Assembly: GCA_964023205.1 (NCBI GenBank)
Contig: OZ026850.1
Coordinates: 3,184,368-3,248,367, forward strand
Reading direction: 5' to 3'
Source of the DNA: Lutraria lutraria
Lineage: Eukaryota; Mollusca; Bivalvia; Venerida; Mactridae
Length of the DNA stretch: 64,000 nt
Made by a program: the position numbers and the translations under genes. The notes beneath the pieces were generated by a model. The model had not been told where the DNA came from. It saw only the letters and a program-made list of their open reading frames with translations, and did no database searches. Below, piece after piece: positions 13,190 to 24,900 of this stretch (position 1 is the stretch's first letter; each line of letters starts with the position of its first letter).

Positions 13190-14560
13190 CAAATGAATAA
13201 ATCAAATTAGCAGATGGGAAAAGATAAAGCAATATTTTAAGTCAAATAGGACTTGGTCTTGAATAGAAATTATTATGCAAAGACCGTATTTAGAAACTAA
13301 CGATCTCTTAGTACAGTACAGTACAGCCCCTGAAAACCGGACATCTTCCGAACTGGGCCAAAAGTCGGGTTTTCTCAGAAATCAGGTTTTCAGAGAACTT
13401 TTGAAAAATTCAGATAATAGGACATGAACATTTTTTTGAATTTCAGGGAAATCAGGTTTCCAGGGGTTTAACTGTACCTACTTCTGTTGGTTTTATTATC
13501 AGTAAGACTAAAGGAGGACTACAATAATCTACATGTTGTTAAATATATACCAGTATGTTACTGTTGGTAGTACATTTTGTATTAAGTCTGTATCTGTCTA
13601 TCAAATATTTATGTAACTGTTTTGTTTCACCGGGAGCAATTGTGAGGTTCAGTCGGCCATACTAGTTCAAATTCCTCGTAGTTATGCTACAGATTGCCTC
13701 AAGGCGGTATATCTGTGTTTTGTCCCCGATATTTGAAATATTTTTGAGTTTGGTCGGATTTGAGAATGGGGATTTTTTTCTTCTTTTATTGTCATGATTT
13801 ATTGCATGATAGCACCTACGACTTTTTGTAGATGATCTCTACATAGAGTTAATTTACAACTTGATGTTATATAATTCATGTAAGCCCCAAATCTTATTTA
13901 CGAATTATCATAAACTCCGAAATATTACTTTTAAAGTATGCTCATAAATCAATTTTATGTCAGGAATTAATCTGCAAAGAAGTAATTATCAAAATATAAA
14001 TAAATGCTATGTCCCTAGAAGTAACTCGTGAAAATAGAAGCAACAGATCTGAGCAGAAATGTTGAATAAACACGCAAATTAAAAAATATATTTATGTAGC
14101 CTGCACGTAAACCGTCGGATTGTAGCGCGAATAACGAGTAATTTGATAGCTATATACAAAGTTGTTACTAGCGACCGCCTAATATTTTGCATTTCACATG
14201 ATCGATCGAGAGACATAAGACACAAGAACGCAGAACTTGGATACGAGCTTGTTATATTGAAATATCTACATTCTAGGTTTGATATGTTATTTCTACCATT
14301 TTTAAATGTTTTATTATTTTTAATATTACTTATGGTTTAATTACCGGATCTGTTGGAATGATAAAAAATAATTAATTAAAACTTTTTTTCTTACTGTTGT
14401 CATTGTTGCATGCCGTTGGTGGAGTACAGGAATAATGTCAGTGTTTGAATTAATAATTTGATTGGTCCACCGTTGCCTATGGTAACCGTAGAAAGTTTGG
14501 CACGTCACATGACCGATATGCATATCACTCATTTGATAGCATGAGAGAAAATCGCTGAAG
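13190..14560 (+). repeat. Promoter-module repeat, unit 1
   Basis: This stretch aligns by eye with 15970-17640, and its last part also with 17820-18150. Shared phrases include GAAACTAACGATCT, GTTGGTTTTAT, GTATATCTGTGTTTTGTCC, TTTATTGCATGATA and GCAGAACTTGGATACGAGCT. It contains two copies of the module TTTGAT...ACCG...GACCG...TCACATGA (14140-14208, 14459-14516). It was invaded by a TACAG-type MITE at 13322-13476. No gene seen inside. Confidence 0.6.
13322..13476 (+). mobile_element. TACAGT-type MITE
   Basis: Inverted ends TACAGCCCCTGAAAACC and CAGGGGTTTAACTGTA. The interior repeats the phrase AATCAGGTTTTCAG several times. Same general family as 6717-6897 but with a different internal repeat. 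Confidence 0.5.
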
Positions 14561-15969
14561 GTTTATTCTGGGAGTATGAAGTGACTATAATCGGTGTGAA
14601 TGATGTCTTAAATATGATCATGTTTGTCTGATATTATCATCAATATTAAAGCCACAATAAACTACGGGAATGGTGTAGTGTCATCCTTTGAAAATGACTT
14701 ATTAAAACACAAGTATACTTCTAACGATACCAAATAATCTTGAATGAAAATTTTACATTTCAAACTAAATTGTTCACTAAATGCCTGAGCGGAGATTGCC
14801 GTAAATTTTCCGTAAATTTTCCGATTACCAATGGATGGATAGATTACACGCAATATTCATAGCACTGCAAAATGTTTTCTTTATCTATGGAAGTTTATTT
14901 CGGCTCCTGTGACGTGCACTAACATGTGCGCACTTCAGATCATTTACTAAGTGCTTTTTGGAAACGTTCGCTGTTTTACAATTGTAAACAATGTAGTATT
15001 TTAACTGTCATTAAAAATACTACAAACGCCAAATAATGTGAGGCAAGTGTTCACTCTTATCGTTTAGGGACCTTCTTAATATCAGGAAGTTGCTATGTAT
15101 TTTTTCACACACATATTTGGGCGATTTTAAGATATATTGTGGCTTTAACGTGTAAATGGTGAAAATTGTTTTCAATGTATCAAAGAAAAAACATCATACT
15201 TCATATGAACAAAAAATATGTAGTGTGATCAAACTCTGATAGTTTGAAATTAAATAAAATCAATTAGTATGTATATGATTGAAAGTACTAAATGCTTTGC
15301 TTATTTGGTCTCTTTGATGCATAAAATTCAGAAATTGAACTTGTCCCATCAAGTATGCGAACAAATTATTCAAATGCAAACAGTATCAAATATCAGTATG
15401 TGTATAGTCCATGATAGAATGCAGTAAAGTTCCTAACGTCTTTTGGCATACATCGACCCGCTTTGGAAGTACGGAATCGACCGAGAAGTGTCGAATGGTC
15501 CCAGCACATGCGCAAACATGTTTGTTTGTCAATGAAATTAAGAGGGAAATAACCGAATGAAACGATTAATTATCGTAAGAGTAATATCACGCGTCCTCAA
15601 ATCTTGATTACTGACAGGAGGACACATTATTATTAGATATTCTGAAAACGAAGGTCATACATTGAACGGATTTAACACAACGAATGAACACTTATACTTG
15701 TATATCCGTAATGATTAAAAAGAAAAAACTTTCTTTACGTTTTTAAAAAGACTCATTCATATTCATTTACATAAACTGCTACACAAAAAGTGAATTTATG
15801 ATGAAAATCTTAACATGCTTTTGCGTATTAGAATTCAAGGTCAATCAAATCAGGGCACTATATTACATTCGTCGAAAGGATTTAAAACAAGAACGGTATT
15901 CCGAATGTCCCCAGCACCTGCGCAAAAGTTTTGTATGCTATTGTACCAAAAAAATAAAGTCAGATGATA

Positions 15970-17640
15970 AATATTACAAACGAATGAATCAAAGATCACA
16001 CAATATTTTAAATCGAATGGGACAGGGCCCTAAATGACAAATATCGTGCAAAGGCAATGACCAGAAACTAACGATCTAGTACATACTTTTGTTGGTTTTA
16101 TCATAAGTTAGAGAGGACAATAATAACTTGTTATATGTATATACTAGTGTTACTGTTGACTGTACATTTTGTTTTAAATTTGTATCACTAAGAGTGAGAT
16201 TCGGCCTACCAATCCAGTTTAAACCCCTCGCTACAAACTATTCCAAGGTAGTATATCTCAGAGAGATTGTGTTTTGTCCTCGATATTTGATATATTTTTT
16301 AGCTTGGTCGGATTTTGAAACTGTGGGATATTCTGTGTTTTTTCTAAATCATTCTTTTATTGTTATGATTTATTGCATGATATAGCAGCTACACATTGCG
16401 TTCCTTTTTATGGAATATCTTTCCATAGAATTTATTTACAATTTACTGTTGTCAGGGACATTGGCAACTTAAGATATCACGCATGACATCATTTTGTAAA
16501 TTCTGTAGCAAGTAAAACTCGAAAACCAAATAAAATACATATATAAATCATACATTTTCTGAAAGGTTAAACATTTGACTTCGGCAGGAAATAATATTGT
16601 GTTATATTTTAAAGTTAATTTTTAGATATATCCACTAGAATGTAATTGGCCTGAAAAGAATTGGTACCAATAGATATTTTTTAGAAATATGGCATCAGTA
16701 GGTAGTATAAACATGGGTGTAATAAAACTATCAGTCAAAATTGATATTTTAAAAACACGGCAGCTGTAGTTTAAATAATAAACTTTCAGAAAATATAAAC
16801 TTTATGCATGTGTTATCAGTAGATAAGAAGTTTTACTTGCTACAAAATCAGCAATTTTTGGGAAAAGTAACTGTCATGCGTTCTATTACATAGGTAATAA
16901 CTGAAGTCGCTTATATCTGTTATCTATGTCTCTGCTGTTGTATAATTCATTTGAATTCCATAAACGCCAAAATATTACTTTCAGATTATGCTCATAAATC
17001 AGTTTTATGTCAGCAATTGATCTACAAATGAGTAATAACGAAATATAAATAAATGCATCGTCAATTGAAGTTACTCATGAAAATATTAGTCTGATAAAAC
17101 TAGTCATAAACAAGACGCCACAGGTCTAAACCTTAAGCAAAAATGTAGAAAAAACACGCAAATTAAACACTTATTTGTCTAGCCTGCACGTAAACCGTTG
17201 GATTGAAGCGCGTATAACGAGTAATTTGATAACTATGTACAAAGTTGCTACTAGCGACCGCCAAATATTTTGAATTTCACATGACCGTTCGGGAGACATA
17301 ACAAACAAAGAATGCAGAACTTGGATACGAGCTTGTTATATCTACATTCTAGGTTTGTTATGTTATTTCTACCCATTTTATAAATGTTTCATTATGTTTA
17401 ATTTTACTTAAGGTTTAGTTACCGGGTATGTAAGAATAAAAACAAAACTTTCGTTTAAAATTTTGTTTTTCTTTCTGTTGTCATTGTTGCATGGTGGGTG
17501 GAGTACGGGAATAATGTTTAGTGTTTGAATTAATAATGACAAATCGTTATACATAATAATTATGATAAACAGCAATATTGATAAATAAAAAGTAAAGGTG
17601 ATTATTGGTCTAAATAAGGTAAAAACAGGCATTATCAACT
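15970..17640 (+). repeat. Promoter-module repeat, unit 2
   Basis: Direct repeat of unit 1, with a foldback element (16480-16880) inserted. It ends with the same TGCATGGTGGGTGGAGTACG and GTGTTTGAATTAATAAT phrases as unit 1 near 14405-14458. One module copy is at 17224-17287. The 14560-15970 spacer between the units shows nothing recognisable apart from a GGAAGTACGGAATCGACCGA phrase at 15466. Confidence 0.6.
16480..16880. mobile_element. Foldback MITE of about 400 bp
   Basis: Left arm CGCATGACATCATTTTGTAA, then TGTAGCAAGTAAAACT and TTTTCTGAAAGG. The right arm holds the complements CTTTCAGAAAAT, AGTTTTACTTGCTAC and TGTCATGCG. The arms are interrupted and of unequal length. No target duplication seen. 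Confidence 0.55.
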
Positions 17641-17668
17641 AGAACGGATCGGTGACTTATTAACAACT

Positions 17669-17886
17669 TAATTGATCTACCGTTGCAAATAGTGACCGTC
17701 GAATGTTCACAAGTCACATGACCAAGGGACATTAATAATAACAATTTGGTGTAGGTAAAGGTTATAATTATTGATCTAAATGGGGTATAAAACAGGCCGA
17801 ACGAATCTGCGACAAAACGATCATTTGATTGGTCTACCGTTGCCAATAGTGACCGCCGAATGTTTGCATGTGACATCATATGACCG
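17669..17886 (+). promoter_or_regulatory. Promoter-like modules upstream of NLR gene 2
   Basis: Two copies (17669-17724 and 17824-17886) of a module seen five times in the window: TTGATTGGTCTACCGTTGCC, then AATAGTGACCGCCGAATGTT, then a GTnACATGACC E-box-like site. The second copy contains ATTGG, the reverse of a CCAAT box. Related copies are at 14140, 14459 and 17224. The last lies about 0.9 kb before the first coding exon of gene 2. That position and the motif mix suggest promoter or enhancer copies; no TSS was identified. Confidence 0.4.
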
Positions 17887-18149
17887 AAAAACATTAGACG
17901 CAATTTAAACATCGAACTTAGATATCAGATTTTTACATTCAAATACATGTATCTCTATTCTCGGTTTTATTTTATTTCTAGCATTATATAAATACATTGT
18001 ATTTCATTATGGTTATTGTTTCTTCTAGTTCAATTTCTCTCTGTGTCTGTGCTAATTATAAAATGAAGTTTATTTTACTTCCGAGTTGCCGGTGGGTGAA
18101 GTGCGGCAAAAGTAAAATGATGGTTTCCTGAGTAATTGTGTTGTTACAA

Positions 18150-18798
18150 ACGTTAATGTTGATTAAAATGATCTCAATTGCAAGTATTATATTATTATCA
18201 AATAAATTATTGAGTACGTACAGTATATTTAACGGGGCCGACTTTCCGACAATAATAATTTAGTGGAGTTTGATCGATGCCACTTAGACATGTAAGAGTT
18301 GTTTCCCTTTGACCATTTTTATATCCCACTCATATCGATAGATCGGAAAATTATTGTTTTTTGGCCTGTCTGTCTGCCTGTCTGTCTGTTAGTATCAACC
18401 TTTATATATTGCCTATAAAATCAAAGCGCGTCCATCTGCAATCATCAAACTTCATAATTATTTTGGTTCCCGAAGACATCCCGTGTAGGACCTGTGGTCT
18501 GCAGGACAAAGATCCAGGTCACTCTGAGGTGTACTGAATAATAATAAAGAATATTGACATATTCTTTGCTTAAAATTGCTAGTGTCGAACCGCTTTGGTA
18601 TTGTGAGCATGCATAAATTCAGTGCAAGAACCACACTAGTTTATTGGATTCGATCTTGAATATCAACCAATATGGCTGTCTATGCATAAGGAAATATTCT
18701 AGAGCTACTTTTGCCTGTGAATAATTTGAGACTGAATATATGCAGTCTACTCAGTGAAATTTCTGTATTTGTTTTACATTTGTTTGGGATACTTTCAG
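18150..18798. other. Upstream flank of NLR gene 2
   Basis: AT-rich with a short (CTGT)n tract at 18368-18392. A 5'UTR exon of gene 2 should lie here or further left because the acceptor at 18797-18798 precedes the ATG, but I could not place it. Confidence 0.4.
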
Positions 18799-18984
18799 AT
18801 ATAACTATGGGTGTTGACATTACCACCTACAGAAGTAGGGTGGGAACGTTTGTCCCTCGAAGCGGTGCTGGAATGATGCCGGTTTTTATTGATTTTAGCA
18901 AATTGGTGAAGATGATTGGAGTTGTGATATTTATCAAAATGTTGTTGTTCCGGGCAGGTATAGAACAAAATCCTGGACCTACCA
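18799..18984 (+). CDS. NLR gene 2, first coding exon: 2A-like leader
   Basis: The exon follows a pyrimidine-rich acceptor (AG 18797-18798), has 8 nt of 5'UTR, and codes for 59 codons plus one base from ATG 18807 to donor GTAAGA at 18985. It starts MGVDITTYRSRVGTF, passes through a hydrophobic stretch (MIGVVIFIKMLLF) and ends RAGIEQNPGPT. The last eight residues before T match the 2A consensus D-[VI]-E-x-N-P-G-P, except that Gly replaces the usual Asp. In 2A peptides the ribosome fails to form the bond between the final Gly and Pro; here that pair is codons 57/58 (18975-18980), four bases before the intron. Sea urchin NLR proteins and some invertebrate non-LTR retrotransposons are known to carry N-terminal 2A-like peptides. 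Whether this Gly variant works is unknown. Confidence 0.75.
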
Positions 18985-21900
18985 GTAAGAATACATATTT
19001 GTTTTTGTTTTTAAAATGACTCAATGCTTTTTTTCATAAGCATGCTGACTGGGTATCATGTATATTTATTTTCTATGTCACACATGCACACGGCTAAAGT
19101 CATTCAATTTGCAATATGAGTTTTATGCAAATTCTTACATGAGGTTTAAAACAGCTCTTTACAATCAAATTATTCAGCCAACAATCTCGCTTAGGAAACT
19201 TGGTTATTTAAAAATCATCATATCATTTCAATGAATACTCATTGCATCTATGTTCAGAGATTAAAACTGCAGTGTAAATCTGGGTCAAATTATCATGGTA
19301 TTGTATTCGATTTATCCAGACAGTATAAAATATATCAGAATGAATGTAACATTTAATGGATGTAATGTCTGAAAATATGCGTGACAGAATGCTGGTTGAG
19401 AAATATGTGTTTTAACGACAATGTTCCAAAAGAGTGTGAGTATGATATAATATTCATAATACTCATATAGTTGAATATCCTAGAAATATGAGAGATATTA
19501 CAAATCTTTAAATACGCATATATACTAACGCATATTTTATAATATGTATAATTAAAGCTGCACCGACAATCAATTCGAAAGTTGATGATCAGACTAAGTC
19601 ACTTAGAGAACCTTGGGAACTAAACGTATCAATCGGTGGAGATGGTCCTTTTACAGTCAAGGTCATAAAGGATGGTACTGAACTCACTGGGAATGACCAT
19701 ATTGAAATCTCACACACTGCTGATTGTGTCACAGTTAAGGTCAATAAGTTGATAATGGAGGATTCTGGATCATACCGCATTGATGTGTCCAATGATATTG
19801 GTACTGGCACCTGTAGTTTTGATATGAAGGTTATTGGTAAGTGACTTAATCCTGGTGAAATTTACCATTGTCTAATAAAATGAAATTTTTATTCATATAA
19901 GTTTTGAATATCAAACTTCGGCACAAGGGACACTACTCCAGTTTAACATCTGAAAATCATTATCATCACGACATTACTCTTCATGAAGGAGATTACCTTT
20001 GATATAGTATCAAATATTTTAAAGTTAGCAAATTTTCAATGAATCATTAAACAAGACTTACTCTTGATTAAATTTTCTTTAAATAGTTAAATCCTCAATA
20101 TGTCAGTTTTGTTCACTACATTTATAATGTTTCACTCTTAATTAAGTTAAATTTATACTGTTTTATTCCCACCATTATGAACTACGCTAATATTTTGTTT
20201 TAGGTGATTACAACTTCAGATACCAGTACCTTCTAGTAGAAATAGGAACAAAAGTGTTAAGGAAACTATTTGATAGTAAGGTTGCCAACAACTTTGGGCA
20301 GTACGTGGCTACTAACCCAACTGTAAGTAATATGCTTACATCTCTGATGACTGGTAGAAATCGTAAAATAACAGTCGCACAGGAACAGTTACTACCACCT
20401 ATCAAGACAAAGCCTGTATCTTCAGATTTTGATATCACTTTGCTAACTTGCTTGTTAAGGAATGCGTGTGGTCTACGTCCTCAAAACGACCTAGTATGGA
20501 TGAATCCAATGCCCACAGACACATCAGTTGAAGCAACAATCACTAGGTTAAAAGATTGCAGGAACAAAGTGAGTACCTATATAATATCTTATGTTAATTA
20601 CTATATGATCATTTCCTTTTCTCTTATCTTAGAGCAATATCAAAACAGACATAACCCATGTAACAGCAAATTGAATTGAGTTAAATCTTTAGACGAATAA
20701 AAATTCAGTTGTCTTGTGTTAACCGAAACTTTTAAATTTCAGAAGGTGAATTAAGGGGTATTATGATTACACGCAAATGCCATTTTTGTTGTTTTTCAGT
20801 TGTCACACAGTGGAACAGTGTTGTTTCCAGAATCAGATCTCAATGATAAGTGGACAGAATTGAGTGATGTAAATATTAAATTAAATGCTATTTCCCTATT
20901 CAGTTATATTCAGATTATAATGCGGGTTCTTATTTCACAATAATAATGATTGTAATTATGGATGATTTAGAAATATGTTTTATTTCTCTTTGGAATGTGA
21001 GGTAATAATAATCTTCTTATAATGCATCAAAAGTACGGACATTGAGTTAATGCAAACTTTTCGATAGTCTACTTCTTTTCATAAAGACTTCTTTAGCAAC
21101 AATGACAATAATGCTAATGTTTGTTAAACCTCTTTATTCCACTTAACGCTCCCCTCTATTTCACATTGTAATATTCATGTGCTCTTCCTTCTTTCAGTGC
21201 TATTTTTCCTCACCTGAAGCTTGTACGAGTTCTTTTGTGATCACTTAATTGAGCTATGGATATCTCCCACTTTTTGTTAATCTGTGATAATTTTTTGGGC
21301 TATATTCATTGATCCTTTTACTGCAATCTAACTAATCTGAACCTCATATATTATCGGTATTTAAATCTCCCCATTCAATTACTAGCCCTCAAGTCTTTTC
21401 AACCTCAACCTGAAAACATTCGCTATTCAGAAATTGTTGAAGTTATCAGGACCATTGGGTCTTTTTTGCTATATTGTGAGATTGCTTAGCTGATGTTTTT
21501 AAGAAATATTTGCATGACAATATTATTGAATGTTTTAGATCAAATGATGGATCATAATAGCAAAGATAATACTACAATCCATACTCACTCATAGAAATCA
21601 TTTTTTCAAATTCTGTCCGAACTCAATAAGCATTGTGGTAAAGATAGCATCCCTGACTTGCCTTCATTAATAATTGCAGCCAGTCATATGGATATTGATG
21701 AAGAAATGCAGAAGCATTTTAATGAATCTATAAAAAGGTGGTATGAAAATGATCAGGAAGTTAAAACAGAAGTAATGAAGTTGGGAGAAAAAATTACTGC
21801 AATGGCTGAATATGTCAGCAGAAATATTTGCTTAAACTATTAACAACATATTGGGTATTTTCGATGAAATAATGTGTCATGTTAGCAAACATAATACTCC

Positions 21901-24900
21901 AATCCATATTCACTCTTAGATTCTGTCTGAACTTAATGAGCATTGTGGAAAAGATGGCTTCACTAATTTACCTACATTAACAGATGCAGCCAGTCATATG
22001 GATACTGATGTAAAATGCAAAATCATTTTCACTCTAGAAATCTTTTTTTTTAGATTCTGTCTGAACTTAATAAGCATTGTGGAAAAGATGGCTTCACTGA
22101 TTTACCTAAATTAATAGATGCAGCCCGTCATATGGATACTGATGAAAAAATGCAAAATCATTTTACTGAAACTATAAAAATGTGGTATGAAAATGATCAA
22201 GAAGTTAAGGCGGAAGTGATGAAATTACGTGATGAATTTGGTGAATTTAATGAAAAGGTGACAGAAATTGCTACAAATGTAAGCGGAATCAAGAGACACT
22301 ACGAAGGTACATTGAATTTCCTATTAGTCAATATTTTATTCATACAGTCATGTTGGGAAATACTAGTTTATAATGTATATATGAAGTGTTATGAAAGGGT
22401 TTCTTAGGTAAAGACATACCTGCACACCAGGTTATTTTATAATATTGGTGTAGTGAAGTTCAGAGGTAAATCTTCAGATGTACATGTATATATGTTGAAC
22501 AATTTTACGTCAATCTTTTATAAAGGCAGCCTGCTAAGCACAATTTGTATTTACTTCGGGACCAAACTTTCAAACCCTGACTGAGATTCATGTCTCATGT
22601 GATGTTTTGATTGAAGAAACAATGTCCAAGTCAATTTTGTGTGGATAGGCTTTTGCTATTATTTTCGAGTAGAGCAAGATAAGTAATGGTGTAGAATCCA
22701 GGTAAACGGAAAACTGGATGTGTTTTAAATGACTGGAATACAGTTGAAGACTGGTGTAGAAAATATTGACTCCTTCTCTACTTGCATGACTGTTATCAGA
22801 AATGATTTGTATAATATAATGAATTTGTGATTTTTTAAAAAGATATAATGTATGTCACCAAAACTTGATACGTGTATCTGAGGTTAATCTGTATTATCAC
22901 ATTTTGTACTTGTTCCTGTATTGTCATTAGATTTTATCAGTTTAATTAACATTTTCGTTGACATATTCACAGCATTGATAAATTTGTCAGTTAATAAACA
23001 ACTTGAATTGTATAACAATTATTTGGAATCCAATTTCAGACGGAGAACAAACAATTTATAAACGAGTGAAAGGAAATGAGAGAAAACCAAATATAGATGA
23101 TGCTTCAGGTATATTTTATTCAACATCGAGTCATTTAAATATTCCTAAAATAATGAAACTAGACAAGAATAACAGCTAGAGCCATGAAACTTTCTAAGAA
23201 TAATTGTCAGCATGTGAACTTTGTACTTTGATGCACATTTAATGGAGATCACTTGGGTTATTGTCCCTGATTAAGCAAAAAATGACATTTTTGGACTTGT
23301 GTGGATTGTAACTTTACAGTTTTACTCCAAGAATCATTCAAGAATATTTTTCTACTGAGATCAGCTGACTAAGGGCCATTTATTAAGACAAAGTTAGCAG
23401 ACAACTGTTTATTGCTTTAGTTTTTCTTTACCCACTTTAAAATATACATAATTCTGTCTTGAAGCTATATGTTAAATTCACAAGCACATGTACTGATCTT
23501 ACCATCTCCACGTGTTAAAATTATCTAGAGTCTTTAAGGATAACCGACCCTAATACAAACAAATTTAATGACAATGAACAAAGTTATAGCTAACTGATAC
23601 TTATAAAATGTGACATTCAAATATAACTTATTAAATATTTACTTTCAACCATGCAACATTTTAATATGTTGCACCCGAATCAGTTATATTTGACTTTATA
23701 TCATAAAGGAAGGTAATATTACTAACTAGTTCTCTCCCTTTTCTATGATTAAAAATGCCAAAATTACACAATTCAGAAAAAAGCTCGTGGTAAATGATTT
23801 ATAAATGATTCATTCTACATAGGCAATGAAAATAAACAAGAGTTTAATGGTCAGAAATGAATGCTTGCATTAGGGTCTGTAATCCTTAATGTGACAGACC
23901 ATTTTTTTACTTCAGAATTCTATTGTACCAAAGCAGCAGAATGTGGGGCATCCGTGTCCTACTTCTCGTTATTAAATAGTTAACTATTTATTTGAAATAT
24001 GGATCAGAATATCTATGTATCACCCTCTAAATGGTTTTTAACAACCAAAGGATATATGTGGGACCTTTCTCTTCTATGTGGTAAATGTTTGTAACTTCAT
24101 TTTTATTACCTCCCTGAAAGACTATCCGCTGAATTGATCAGGCTCTATAGTTACTTAAGTGTCTCTTTTTGTACATTTTTAGAAGTATTTCCTATTGAAT
24201 TTATATTCGAAAACATGTGATATAGGTAATTGAAATCTATATAGTATTGATCAATATTAAAACAATAATATCATTTTCAGATATCAGAGAAAATCTTATA
24301 AGAATTTATCAGGAAGATTGTTCGACCTTGTCAGTGTCTCCTTTGTTTGAAGATGAGACTGCTGAACTTTTAAAAATCTACCAGAACCCAACAATGTTTC
24401 GGGTAAGTTATAACACAGAGCAAAGGAAAGAAAACAGTAAACATGAAAACCAAGAAGAACAAACAATAGAAGATAAAAATAATATAACATCTTATCAAGG
24501 TATATTTGTCAAGGAAGACCGTCTGTGTAAGAATATTTACATTACCGGAGATGCGGGTGTGGGGAAAACATCATTATGTAAACGGATGTGTCTGTTATGG
24601 TGTAAATCAAAATCAAATGACCAAATTGAAGGCAAATGTGACGATAAAACTGGTGGTCGTTTAAAAGCTGACGTACAATACATGTCTAGATTTGATTTTG
24701 TATTTTATGTGACCCTACGTGACACTGATTTAATCGATATTAATGCTATGATTGTTGAACAGTTGTTTTATACAGATAATCATAAAGAAAATGATGAAAT
24801 GTACAAGCGCATAAAAAATATTCTGATGAACAATGACTGCCTCGTAATATTGGACGGTTTTGATGAATGGACGCCTAAGACGGTTGAAAAGGGGAAATGT

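Noticed and set aside
18711..18806. Longer N-terminus for NLR gene 2
   Set aside because: The open frame begins at TTG with no ATG until 18807, and a good acceptor lies at 18797-18798.
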